Below, in pieces: positions 56,178 to 64,000 of a stretch of DNA of 64,000 bases; the first letter of the stretch is position 1, and each line of letters starts with the position of its first letter. The stretch is taken from contig CP125320.1 of NCBI GenBank assembly GCA_030142985.1, positions 1,121,639 to 1,185,638 on the forward strand, read 5' to 3'. Under the pieces are notes generated by a model. The model did no database searches. It saw only the letters and a list, made by a program, of their open reading frames with translations, and was not told the DNA's origin. This DNA comes from Candidatus Ruthturnera sp. Tsphm01 (lineage in GTDB: Bacteria > Pseudomonadota > Gammaproteobacteria > PS1 > Pseudothioglobaceae). Both the position numbers and the translations under genes were made by a program.

Positions 56178-56534
56178 ATGACCTTGCTTTCTATAGTGCC
56201 CTACTTAATCAAAGCTTATCACACATGGATGGAAGACACTAAACTAACCCCTCATATACTGGTCGATTGCACCTATTTAGGCGTGGTTGTGCCAAAGCAA
56301 TTCATTCAACAGGATAAAATTGTTCTAAATATTGCCAGCAATGCAACGCATGACTTAGTTATCAATAATGACAACCTTAGTTTTAAAGCAAGATTTTCTA
56401 ATAAATCAGTTGATATATTTGTGCCTATCAATGCGGTTGCTAGCATTTATGCGAGTGAAAATGGCGAAGGCATGTTTTTTGAAACTGAAGTTAAAGAAAC
56501 TGAAAAAAAACCAAACTTAACACTACTTGATTAA
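56178..56534 (+). CDS. sspB: SspB, ClpXP adaptor
   Basis: A 118-residue adaptor that delivers ssrA-tagged proteins to ClpXP. PYLIKAYHTWMEDTKLTPHI and LVDCTYLGVVVP, then RFSNKSVDIFVPINAVASIY are characteristic. The short C-terminal tail, where the ClpX-binding motif would be, ends KKPNLTLLD. Confidence 0.92.
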   Translation: MTLLSIVPYLIKAYHTWMEDTKLTPHILVDCTYLGVVVPKQFIQQDKIVLNIASNATHDLVINNDNLSFKARFSNKSVDIFVPINAVASIYASENGEGMFFETEVKETEKKPNLTLLD

Positions 56535-57172
56535 AGCATTAATAAGATTTTCTTAACTTGGCTCTCAAATACCGCTAAATCACCTTGATTAAACACACTG
56601 ATATCAATGTTCGTATATTGAGCAATTGCTTGTGCATTTTTTAGCAAATTAGGTTGAACCTGATTCAACACCAACATGCTTATATTAAGCCCACAATGCT
56701 GAGCCGCGCCAATACTAAGTAGCGCTTGATTAACCGCACCTAGTTCGTCTTTGATTACTAAAACCACTGGCATATCAAGTGCTTGAATTAAATCACTGTT
56801 TAATGCTTGTGTCGCTATTGGAGAAAACAACCCACCCGCCCCCTCAACAACAACAAACTCATCTGCTATACAAGCATCAACCAAATCATCTAGGGCAATC
56901 TTTAATCCCAGGGTTTGACTTGCAATCTCTGCGCTACTACATGCCTCAAACTTATATCGGCATATTTTGTCAATTGACTCATTAATATTGCAAGCCTTGG
57001 ATAATAATAAGGCATCCTTTGGTATTAACTGTCCACTCTGATTTTCACAGTCACTTTCAACTGGTTTTCTAGCATTTACTTTACGAGTATTTGCTAATAA
57101 CCTAATCAAATGTTGGGCAATAAATGTTTTACCAACATTGGTGCCACTACCACTAATGAATAATCCTTTCAT
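56531..57172 (-). CDS. bioD: BioD, dethiobiotin synthetase
   Basis: Biotin pathway enzyme, 213 residues. P-loop GSGTNVGKT at residues 6-14; RKPVESDCE and VVEGAGGLFSPI are substrate and metal regions. ATG 57172 (MKGLFISGSGTNVG) is preferred to an earlier start at 57217 that would overlap pyrD. Other bio genes are not in view. Confidence 0.93.
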   Translation of the reverse strand: MKGLFISGSGTNVGKTFIAQHLIRLLANTRKVNARKPVESDCENQSGQLIPKDALLLSKACNINESIDKICRYKFEACSSAEIASQTLGLKIALDDLVDACIADEFVVVEGAGGLFSPIATQALNSDLIQALDMPVVLVIKDELGAVNQALLSIGAAQHCGLNISMLVLNQVQPNLLKNAQAIAQYTNIDISVFNQGDLAVFESQVKKILLML

Positions 57173-57211
57173 GAATAATAATTTTAACAGCAAAAATGTA
57201 TAATACCATCC

Positions 57212-58177
57212 ATGCATAATAATTTAAAAACCCAGTTCTGCGGGCTTTCACTAAATTCACCCATTATCCTTTTATCAGGCTGTGTTGGCTTTGGTGAGGA
57301 GTATACACGGATTGATGGATTCTCTAATGCTGATGTGGGTGCTGTTTGTCTTAAAGGCACAACCTTAGAGCCACGCCTTGGCAATATCCCTCATCGAGTA
57401 ACTGAAACACCTAGTGGCATGATTAACGCCATTGGGCTGCAAAATCCTGGTGCTGATGCGGTGATTAACAACATCCTACCAAAATTGAATAAAGCCGAAA
57501 CTCGTTTTATCATCAACATTTCTGGCTCATCTGTTGAAGAATATGGCGAAATTGCCAAACGCTTTGACGATACAGACATTGATGCGATTGAAATTAACAT
57601 TTCCTGCCCAAACGTCAAAGAAGGTGGCGTGGCTTTTGGCAATGACCCAGATATGTCTTATCGAGTCGTAGAAATTTGCCGAAAAAACACTACTAAATCC
57701 ATCATCACTAAATTATCACCCAATCAAACCGACATTGCTTTTGGTGCTCAACGCTGTATTGAAGCAGGTACTGACGGCTTGGCAGTAATTAACACACTTA
57801 TGGGTATGGCCATTGACACCAAAACCAAAAAGCCAGTCATTGGCAACAATCAAGGCGGTCTATCTGGTCCTGCTATTAAGCCCATCGCTTTGTTAAAAGT
57901 ACATCAAGTTTATCAAGTCAGTAAACACCATAATGTACCCATCATTGGTCAAGGCGGCATTACCACTGCTAATGATGCAATAGAATTTATCATCGCAGGT
58001 GCAGCCACTGTTGGCATAGGTACGGCGTTGTTCTATGACCCGTTAGTGTGTCATAAGATTAATGATGATATTAGTGAATATTTAAATAAAAACAACTTGA
58101 ATAGTGTTGGTGATTTGGTGGGTACATTAGAGCTCAATTCTGCCATATCGAAACGTGACATCGATTTAGATAAATAA
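57212..58177 (+). CDS. pyrD: PyrD, class 1B-like dihydroorotate dehydrogenase
   Basis: A 321-residue soluble FMN enzyme. [37 protein letters not shown] (catalytic Cys) and [12 protein letters not shown] match class 1B enzymes as in Bacillus, which use NAD through PyrK. The class 2, membrane-bound form common in gammaproteobacteria has Ser at the active site and an N-terminal helix, both absent here. No pyrK is adjacent. Confidence 0.92.
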   Translation: MHNNLKTQFCGLSLNSPIILLSGCVGFGEEYTRIDGFSNADVGAVCLKGTTLEPRLGNIPHRVTETPSGMINAIGLQNPGADAVINNILPKLNKAETRFIINISGSSVEEYGEIAKRFDDTDIDAIEINISCPNVKEGGVAFGNDPDMSYRVVEICRKNTTKSIITKLSPNQTDIAFGAQRCIEAGTDGLAVINTLMGMAIDTKTKKPVIGNNQGGLSGPAIKPIALLKVHQVYQVSKHHNVPIIGQGGITTANDAIEFIIAGAATVGIGTALFYDPLVCHKINDDISEYLNKNNLNSVGDLVGTLELNSAISKRDIDLDK

Positions 58178-58184
58178 AAACCTT

Positions 58185-60635
58185 ATGAATTTAGAATACG
58201 ACGCGCAAGAAATTGAGAAACAAGCGCAAAAATATTGGCAAGAAAATAAATCTTTTGAAGTTAGTGAAGACACCTCAAAAGAAAAGTATTACTGTCTGAG
58301 TATGTTTCCCTATCCGTCTGGGCGTTTGCACATGGGGCATGTGCGTAATTATAGTATTGGCGATGTGATTTCACGCTATCAAAGAATGCAGGGCAAAAAC
58401 GTCATGCAGCCGATTGGCTGGGACGGGTTTGGCTTGCCAGCTGAAAACGCCGCATTAAAAAACAAAGTTCCACCAGCTAAGTGGACTTATGAAAATATCG
58501 ACTATATGAGAAAGCAATTAAGCCAATTGGGCTTTGGCTATGATTGGTCGCGCGAAATTGCCACTTGCCACTCAAAATATTATCGCTGGGAACAGTGGCT
58601 ATTCATTAAGTTATTTGAAAAAGGCTTGGTGTATAAGAAAGATGCTATTATTAATTGGGATCCTGTTGACCAAACCGTATTGGCAAATGAACAAGTGATT
58701 AATGGGCGTGGATGGCGTTCTGATGCGTTGATTGAGAAAAAAGAAATTTCACAATGGTTTATGCGCATCACTGACTATGCCGATGAATTACTTAGTGGTT
58801 TAGACAAACTCAATGGTTGGCCAGATGCTGTCAAGACCATGCAAAAAAATTGGATTGGTAAATCTGTTGGTTTAGAGGTTGACTTTCCTAGACGCAATGT
58901 TGATTCGCTTAGGGTTTACACCACTCGCCCAGACACACTCATGGGTGTTACTTATTTAGCCATTGCCAGCGAACACCCTATTGCGCTTGAGGTTGGCAAA
59001 AACAACCCCCAAGTGCAAGTCTTTATTGACGAGTGTAAAACTCTGCAAACCACCGAAGCAGCGATGGAAACCATGGACAAAAAAGGCATTGATACAGGGC
59101 TAAAATGCACGCATCCAATCACAAATGATGACGTGCCTATTTGGATTGCTAATTTTGTCTTAATGGGCTACGGCACAGGCGCGATTATGAGCGTGCCCGC
59201 ACATGATGAACGGGATTATGAGTTTGCCAAAAAATATGGCATTGCCATCAAACAAGTCATTAATAAAAGTGTAAGCATTGATAAAAACGCCACGACTGAT
59301 AAAGGCGTGTTGTTTAACTCAGGTGAATTTAACGGCATGGACTTCAACCAAGCCTTTAACAGCATTGCCAAAGCCTTAACAGACAAAAATCTAGGCGGCA
59401 AAAAAACCAACTACCGTTTACGGGACTGGGGCGTATCACGCCAACGTTATTGGGGTTGTCCAATCCCCATCATTAATTGCCTAAGTTGTGGGGCGGTGGC
59501 AGTGCCTGAAACTGACTTGCCCGTTGTCTTGCCTGAGGAGGTAAGTTTTGATGGTATTGGCTCGCCCATTAAAAAAATGCCAGAATTTTATCAGACCACT
59601 TGTCCAAAATGTGGCAAGTCAGCACAGCGAGAAACTGATACTTTCGATACTTTCTTTGAATCATCTTGGTACTTTGCCCGCTATACTTGCAAAGATAATA
59701 GCGAAAAAATGCTAGATGAGCGTGCCAACTATTGGCTAGCCAACGGTGGTGTAGACCAATACATTGGCGGTATCGAACATGCAATTTTGCACTTGCTTTA
59801 TGCTCGATTTTTTAATAAATTATTACGCGACGAAGGTCTTATTAAAAATGATGAGCCTTTTAAGAACTTACTCACCCAAGGCATGGTGCTTAAAGACGGC
59901 GCTAAGATGAGCAAATCCAAAGGCAACACTGTTGACCCTGCACAAATGATTGAAAAATATGGTGCTGATACAGTGCGTTTATTCATCTTATTTGCTGCGC
60001 CACCAACCCAAGACCTAGAATGGAATGACTCAGGACTAGAGGGCGCACACCGCTTTATTAACAAGGTTTATCGCTTGATTGGGGGCTTTATTCAAGACCA
60101 TAAAAATCACGCTATTGGCACCTTGGACAATCTTGACAAAGCCCAAAAAGATATACGCCTTAAGACCTATCAAACACTCAGTAAAATTACCGATGATATG
60201 AGCCGTAGGTATTTGTTTAATACCGTTATTGCCGCACTTATGGAGCTGTGTAATACCTTGTCTAGGTTTAGTGATACTAGCGAAACCTCTATGGCGCTCC
60301 GTCAAGAATCTATTTATATTTTACTTAAAACTCTAAGCCCAATTGCGCCACACCTATGTCATCACTTATGGCAAGAATTGGGCAATACAAAGGCGATTAT
60401 TAACGAGCCGTGGCCAAATATTGATGAATCTGCACTACTTCAAGACGAAGTGCAAATTATCGTTCAAGTCAACGGCAAATTACGCGCCAAACTGATGCTT
60501 AGTGTTGATACCGATAAAGCACAAGCTGAAGTACAAGCATTGGCGAATGAAAATATTGTCAAATTCACCGAAGGCAAAACTGTTGTCAAAGTGATTGTCG
60601 TGCTGAATAAGTTGGTTAATATTGTTGTTAAGTAA
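58185..60635 (+). CDS. leuS: LeuS, leucyl-tRNA synthetase
   Basis: Class I synthetase, 816 residues. HIGH-type motif is [16 protein letters not shown] and the KMSKS loop is [12 protein letters not shown]. The CP1 editing domain ([12 protein letters not shown], then SVPAHDERD) is present. lptE, the usual downstream neighbour, is missing; decayed DNA follows. Confidence 0.98.
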   Translation: MNLEYDAQEIEKQAQKYWQENKSFEVSEDTSKEKYYCLSMFPYPSGRLHMGHVRNYSIGDVISRYQRMQGKNVMQPIGWDGFGLPAENAALKNKVPPAKWTYENIDYMRKQLSQLGFGYDWSREIATCHSKYYRWEQWLFIKLFEKGLVYKKDAIINWDPVDQTVLANEQVINGRGWRSDALIEKKEISQWFMRITDYADELLSGLDKLNGWPDAVKTMQKNWIGKSVGLEVDFPRRNVDSLRVYTTRPDTLMGVTYLAIASEHPIALEVGKNNPQVQVFIDECKTLQTTEAAMETMDKKGIDTGLKCTHPITNDDVPIWIANFVLMGYGTGAIMSVPAHDERDYEFAKKYGIAIKQVINKSVSIDKNATTDKGVLFNSGEFNGMDFNQAFNSIAKALTDKNLGGKKTNYRLRDWGVSRQRYWGCPIPIINCLSCGAVAVPETDLPVVLPEEVSFDGIGSPIKKMPEFYQTTCPKCGKSAQRETDTFDTFFESSWYFARYTCKDNSEKMLDERANYWLANGGVDQYIGGIEHAILHLLYARFFNKLLRDEGLIKNDEPFKNLLTQGMVLKDGAKMSKSKGNTVDPAQMIEKYGADTVRLFILFAAPPTQDLEWNDSGLEGAHRFINKVYRLIGGFIQDHKNHAIGTLDNLDKAQKDIRLKTYQTLSKITDDMSRRYLFNTVIAALMELCNTLSRFSDTSETSMALRQESIYILLKTLSPIAPHLCHHLWQELGNTKAIINEPWPNIDESALLQDEVQIIVQVNGKLRAKLMLSVDTDKAQAEVQALANENIVKFTEGKTVVKVIVVLNKLVNIVVK

Positions 60636-60639
60636 CTGT

Positions 60640-60758
60640 AAGACCTTTGTTGGGCAATTCTGTTATCATTAGTAAGTTAAGGGTTTACAGCCTCATAACA
60701 GTTATGCTGGCTAAGTGATGAATACAATAATTCAACAAAGCAATACGAGGTAAACTAA
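60640..60758. other. Decayed stretch with a possible miniature-element end
   Basis: AAGACCTTTGTTGGG at 60640 resembles the AAGACCTTTG end of the element at 45626 but diverges after 10 bases. No gene is seen. Confidence 0.3.
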
Positions 60759-61058
60759 AAAATAGTAACATTATTATACAGATCAATTATTGAACTTTGC
60801 GGCCTAGGTTACGGCAATAATGAAAAAACCTTAAATGATTGGTTGAAAAATAAAACAGAAATAAACATCACAAAATAGGTTAAAAGTGAAGGCATTTATG
60901 CAGTGTATGCTTTTCTTGAAAATAAAATAGTTAGTTTTGGTTTATCTACAAACAACGAAGAAATTTTACTTCTTTATGTTTTGACAGAATTTAAAAACAA
61001 ATATATTGGCAAATCCATAGACCTCTATATTGAAAGACTGTTGTCATATAGGTATTAA
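60759..61058 (+). pseudogene. GNAT acetyltransferase-like relic with internal TAG
   Basis: A single frame reads LLYRSIIELCGLGYGNNEKT, LNDWLKNKTEINITK, a TAG at 60876, then VKSEGIYAVYAFLENKIVSF and LLLYVLTEFKNKYIGKSID. The last block is the acetyl-CoA-binding part of GNAT enzymes. There is no start codon after the TAA at 60756, so the N-terminus is lost too. Confidence 0.6.
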
Positions 61059-61361
61059 AAAGAACATATAAAGAAGCGCTGTAAATTACTGATTTTATTA
61101 ACACATTTGTCTAATAAATCATGTCAATTCCCAATTTTCACTTATAAAAAACCTGAAATAGAGTTTTTAGAAACTGATATTTTCAGTCATCTTCTGAGCA
61201 GGTGTTAAACACCTAACCGCTAAATAAATCCTTTTACAAAGACATCTTTGTGTCTGAATTTTTCAGACCACTACAATAAGTCAGGCAACTTCACCGTTTT
61301 ATATAATATGGCTGACTAATTAAGTTTTGTGTAAATTTAAGCTGGTTATGGTCTAAATCTT
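61059..61361. other. Gene-free stretch with an IS3-type end
   Basis: No open frame. It contains a small palindrome AGGTGTTAAACACCT at 61200 and, at 61251-61275, an IS3-type terminal sequence (read inward, TGTAGTGGTCTGAAAAATTC) similar to the one at 33133-33157. Confidence 0.55.
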
Positions 61362-62087
61362 TTATTGGTGCGCGCATTGATTAATTTTGAAAGATATACA
61401 GTTTGATCCAGTCACTTTATCACAATAGCCACATAATTCATGACCATTAGTCAATTTTATTTTTTTATTGTCTAGGGCAATGCCGTCTTTTTTAAGTTCT
61501 GCCAGCGCTCTTGAGAAAGATTCTGGCCTCATACCTAAATAGGCAGCAGTTAAGGATTTTGAATAAGGCAATTTAAATGTGTTGTTAATTTTGCTGTGTA
61601 CCAAGCACCAGCCAACTTTTTCTTTGGCAGTTTTTAGTTGCAACACTTCGGTGCTTAGCATAAGGGATTGTACGTTATCAGCTAAAAATTGAATAATGTT
61701 AAGTGAAAATTGATGGTTTTCTGCCATTAAATTAGCCACCGCCTCTGCTGGAAAATAAAGCATAGTGGTTTTTTTAACAAAATCTGCGGCCACATCGTAG
61801 TTAGGGGAGAAATACATTGGTGAAACAACTTCTTTTTTGCTAATAATGCGCAGTACAATCTCATCGCCTCTTTCGTCAATTTTGGTTAGTTTAAATAGCC
61901 CCTCATAGTTAATATAAAGTTTAGAATGTTTAGTTGTGTTAAAAACCACCATTTCGCCTTTGTGAAACTGCTTAACCTGCATGGTAGGCAGAAATTTTTT
62001 TAAATCTTCTTCTGTTAAGTATTTGAAAATTGGCAGTCTTAATAAGAAATTGTAGTATAGGTTTAGGTGCTTTTTAGCGGGAATCAT
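61362..62087 (-). CDS. Crp/Fnr-family regulator with C-terminal cysteine cluster
   Basis: A 241-residue regulator with an N-terminal cyclic-nucleotide-like beta barrel, a dimer helix and a helix-turn-helix (SLTAAYLGMRPESFSRALAE). The recognition helix has E-x2-S-R, the residues by which FNR reads TTGAT. The FNR N-terminal cysteines are absent. Instead four cysteines lie at the C-terminus (C219, C222, C230, C238 in LCGYCDK...NCISFKINQC). These could bind iron-sulfur or zinc. It is divergent from hemN. Confidence 0.88.
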   Translation of the reverse strand: MIPAKKHLNLYYNFLLRLPIFKYLTEEDLKKFLPTMQVKQFHKGEMVVFNTTKHSKLYINYEGLFKLTKIDERGDEIVLRIISKKEVVSPMYFSPNYDVAADFVKKTTMLYFPAEAVANLMAENHQFSLNIIQFLADNVQSLMLSTEVLQLKTAKEKVGWCLVHSKINNTFKLPYSKSLTAAYLGMRPESFSRALAELKKDGIALDNKKIKLTNGHELCGYCDKVTGSNCISFKINQCAHQ

Positions 62088-62133
62088 GGCGTGTATTTTA
62101 TCATCTAAAGCAATTTTGTTGGTTGTTTAAATC

Positions 62134-62142
62134 TGCTATAAT
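62134..62142 (+). promoter_or_regulatory. Extended -10 promoter element of hemN
   Basis: TGCTATAAT (TGn plus a perfect TATAAT) about 70 bases before the hemN ATG. A weak TTGTTG lies upstream. Confidence 0.5.
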
Positions 62143-62214
62143 TTAGAATTGTTACCAGTTCCTTACTTAATTTTGGGAAGCTTTTATTTTTTTTAGATAA
62201 GAGTTTTGATTAAT

Positions 62215-63576
62215 ATGAGTTTATTTGACCTAGCCTTAATTAAAAAATATGACCGTTTTGGTCCAAGATACACTTCTTATCCAACAGCGAATAACTTTAA
62301 AGCACTGACTCAAGATGAATACCAAGCCCAAGTTGTTATTAGTAATATGCGAAAAAATCCTATTTCGTTATATTGCCATATTCCATTTTGCGATACTGTG
62401 TGTTTTTATTGTGGTTGTAATAAAATCGTTACCAAGGATAAAACTAAAGCTGAACCTTATTTGGAAAGATTGTTTAAAGAAATTGAGCAGCAGGGCGCAT
62501 TATTCAACCATTCACGCAAAGTTGAACAAATGCATTTTGGTGGTGGCACGCCAACATTTTTATCCAACGCACAAATCATTCGTTTAAGTGAGAAGCTACA
62601 AAGCATATTTAATTTTACTGATGATGGCGAATATTCTATTGAGGTTGATCCTAGAGGGGTTGATGAAGACACAATTAAGGCATTAGCGCAAGCTAGATTT
62701 AACCGCATTAGTTTAGGTGTGCAGGATTTTAATGTTGATGTGCAAAAGGCGGTTAATCGCGTTCAGAGTTTTGAACAAACCAAAGCAGTGATGGACTTAT
62801 CTAGGGCGTACGGGCTTGAATCCATTAGTATTGATTTGATTTATGGACTGCCCAAGCAATCAGTACAAACTTTTGAAACGACACTTGATCAAGTTGCTGA
62901 GTTACGCCCTAACCGTATTTCATTGTTTAACTACGCTAACTTACCAGAACTATTTAAACCACAACGCCGTATTGACGTTTTGATGTTGCCATCGGCTGAT
63001 GAAAAGCTGGCTATTTTTAAATATTCAATGGATTTCTTGTTGAGTCAAGGCTATGTGTATATCGGCATGGACCATTTTTCTTTGCCAGAAGATCCGCTAG
63101 CAATTGCGCAAAGTAAAAGGCAACTATATCGAAATTTCCAAGGCTATTCTACTCATGCACAGTGCGATATTATTGGCTTGGGGCTTAGTGCGATTGGGCA
63201 GGTGGGGGATGGTTTTTCTCAGAATGAAAAAAACATTGAGAAATATTACCAAAGAATTGATGGGGGTGAATTGCCCATTATTAAGGGTCAAATTATTAAT
63301 CAAGACGATAAGATTAGGCGTTTGGTGATTATGGATTTGATTTGTCATTTTGAGTTAAGTTTTACTAAAATCGAACAAACTTTTGATATTGTGTTTGAAG
63401 ATTATTTTGCAGACAGTTTGTTTGGGTTGAGCGAGATGGCTGAGGATGGTTTGCTTGAAATAACAAACCGCTCAATTAAGGTAATGGACAAAGGTCAATT
63501 ATTGATTCGTAATATTTGCATGGTATTTGATGCATACCTTGCTTTGAGCAAAACACAATTTTCAAAAACTATTTGA
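62215..63576 (+). CDS. hemN: HemN, oxygen-independent coproporphyrinogen III dehydrogenase
   Basis: A radical-SAM enzyme of heme synthesis, 453 residues. The cluster motif is CHIPFCDTVCFYCGCN. RFGPRYTSYPTANNF at the start and the HFGGGTPTFL block are diagnostic of true HemN. ATG 62215 is preferred to a TTG at 62206. Convergent with lolA, overlapping by 8 bases. Placement beside an Fnr-type gene fits anaerobic control. Confidence 0.96.
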   Translation: MSLFDLALIKKYDRFGPRYTSYPTANNFKALTQDEYQAQVVISNMRKNPISLYCHIPFCDTVCFYCGCNKIVTKDKTKAEPYLERLFKEIEQQGALFNHSRKVEQMHFGGGTPTFLSNAQIIRLSEKLQSIFNFTDDGEYSIEVDPRGVDEDTIKALAQARFNRISLGVQDFNVDVQKAVNRVQSFEQTKAVMDLSRAYGLESISIDLIYGLPKQSVQTFETTLDQVAELRPNRISLFNYANLPELFKPQRRIDVLMLPSADEKLAIFKYSMDFLLSQGYVYIGMDHFSLPEDPLAIAQSKRQLYRNFQGYSTHAQCDIIGLGLSAIGQVGDGFSQNEKNIEKYYQRIDGGELPIIKGQIINQDDKIRRLVIMDLICHFELSFTKIEQTFDIVFEDYFADSLFGLSEMAEDGLLEITNRSIKVMDKGQLLIRNICMVFDAYLALSKTQFSKTI

Positions 63577-64000
63577 GCACATCAAATTCTGGCGCAAGGT
63601 TTAGTTTAAAAGCATTTATTTTAATGCTTGGATTGATGGCAACCGAATTAAAGGTAACTAAAATTGTTTGATTCAGTTCATTGTTAAGAGTAATGGCTTG
63701 TAGCGTGTTATCTTTGAAGCCAAAACTCAATTGGTTGTCTTGCTGGGTGCTGTACCAATTAATCTGATCTTGTGTGTGTGTGTATTGTGGCATATGGCTG
63801 ATATTATTAGGCTGATTAACAAGCCAATATAATGGTGTTTGTGCTAGGTCAGTTGTTTGCATTAAACTGGCTTGTTCTAATTCAATATCGACCAGCCACA
63901 GTTCAGTATTATTTAACAGTAGTATTTGCTCGTTTGGTATTAGTGTGTGCCAAATAAGTTGTTGTGGGCGTTTAAATAATAAAGCGCCAGAAGTGCTGGC
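63569..64000 (-). CDS. lolA: LolA, outer-membrane lipoprotein carrier protein (partial)
   Basis: The minus-strand frame is open to the right edge. The visible 143 residues include ALLFKRPQQLIWHTLIPNEQ, ELWLVDIELEQ and TPLYWLVNQP, which match the concave barrel of LolA. The N-terminus and signal peptide lie outside the window. Confidence 0.85.
   Translation of the reverse strand, partial: ASTSGALLFKRPQQLIWHTLIPNEQILLLNNTELWLVDIELEQASLMQTTDLAQTPLYWLVNQPNNISHMPQYTHTQDQINWYSTQQDNQLSFGFKDNTLQAITLNNELNQTILVTFNSVAINPSIKINAFKLNLAPEFDVLK

Overview
The window is a piece of chromosome from an AT-rich, thiosulfate-oxidising gammaproteobacterium. The gene set (soxB, rnf, cbb3 oxidase, bc1 complex, Fnr-type regulator with hemN) and the sequence style suggest the SUP05/Thioglobus group, to which the gill symbionts of Bathymodiolus mussels and vesicomyid clams belong. 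This placement is an inference from gene content; no search was run. Most of the window is tightly packed housekeeping DNA with many 1-14 base gene overlaps. It is broken by pockets of decaying mobile DNA.

Layout. 1-2.6 kb: a DUF4395 membrane protein (cut by the window edge) behind soxB. 2.8-6.0 kb: murE and murF, separated by a frameshifted XRE-regulator relic. 6.0-7.0 kb: tRNA-Arg, pgsA, tRNA-Gly, tRNA-Cys and a strong terminator. 7.0-13.2 kb (minus strand): an RDD protein, argG, DUF2914, a YcgN-like protein, a long Sel1-repeat protein, epmA and efp. 13.3-14.5 kb: an acquired, very AT-rich patch with a DUF3883-type nuclease-like protein. 14.7-17.5 kb: sucC, sucD and a Rossmann oxidoreductase. 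17.7-23.2 kb (minus strand): a HIT protein, queA and rnfGDCBA without rnfE. 23.2-23.9 kb: a toxin-antitoxin pair fused to the front of the rnf operon and split by a miniature inverted-repeat element.

24-29.1 kb is the accessory core. It holds a sulfite-exporter-like permease, an integron integrase (intI) with an attI region, one gene cassette with its attC site, an IS5-type remnant, a truncated unknown gene, and a P4-type integrase beside tRNA-Thr. 29.2-32.5 kb is ccoNOQP behind a perfect FNR box. 32.6-33.2 kb is an IS3-family relic. 33.2-45.6 kb is housekeeping: hisF; uppS, cdsA, dxr and an M23 peptidase; purC, DUF2797, an FKBP, an alaC-like aminotransferase, a P-loop ATPase, metA, mutY and ribF. 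45.6-46.8 kb is a second miniature element plus decayed accessory genes. 46.9-52.3 kb is pyrC, a broken fic gene, anmK and secA. 52.3-60.6 kb is a dciA-like gene, petABC, sspA, sspB, bioD, pyrD and leuS. 60.6-61.3 kb is decayed DNA. 61.4-64 kb is an Fnr-family regulator, hemN and lolA (cut by the window edge).

The genes suggest respiratory sulfur chemolithotrophy. SoxB feeds electrons from thiosulfate, the bc1 complex and a high-affinity cbb3 oxidase carry them to oxygen, and Rnf links ferredoxin/NADH to an ion gradient. An Fnr-type regulator with the FNR recognition residues probably acts on the TTGAT-N4-ATCAA box at ccoN and possibly on a one-mismatch box at soxB.

The most notable finds are (1) an integron in which the cassette boundary and its attC core are exact complements; (2) a family of miniature elements with GAGACCTTTG ends and 5-base target duplications, one of which splits a MazF-like toxin and can be removed on paper to restore it; and (3) a duplicated-domain, DUF3883-type putative nuclease.
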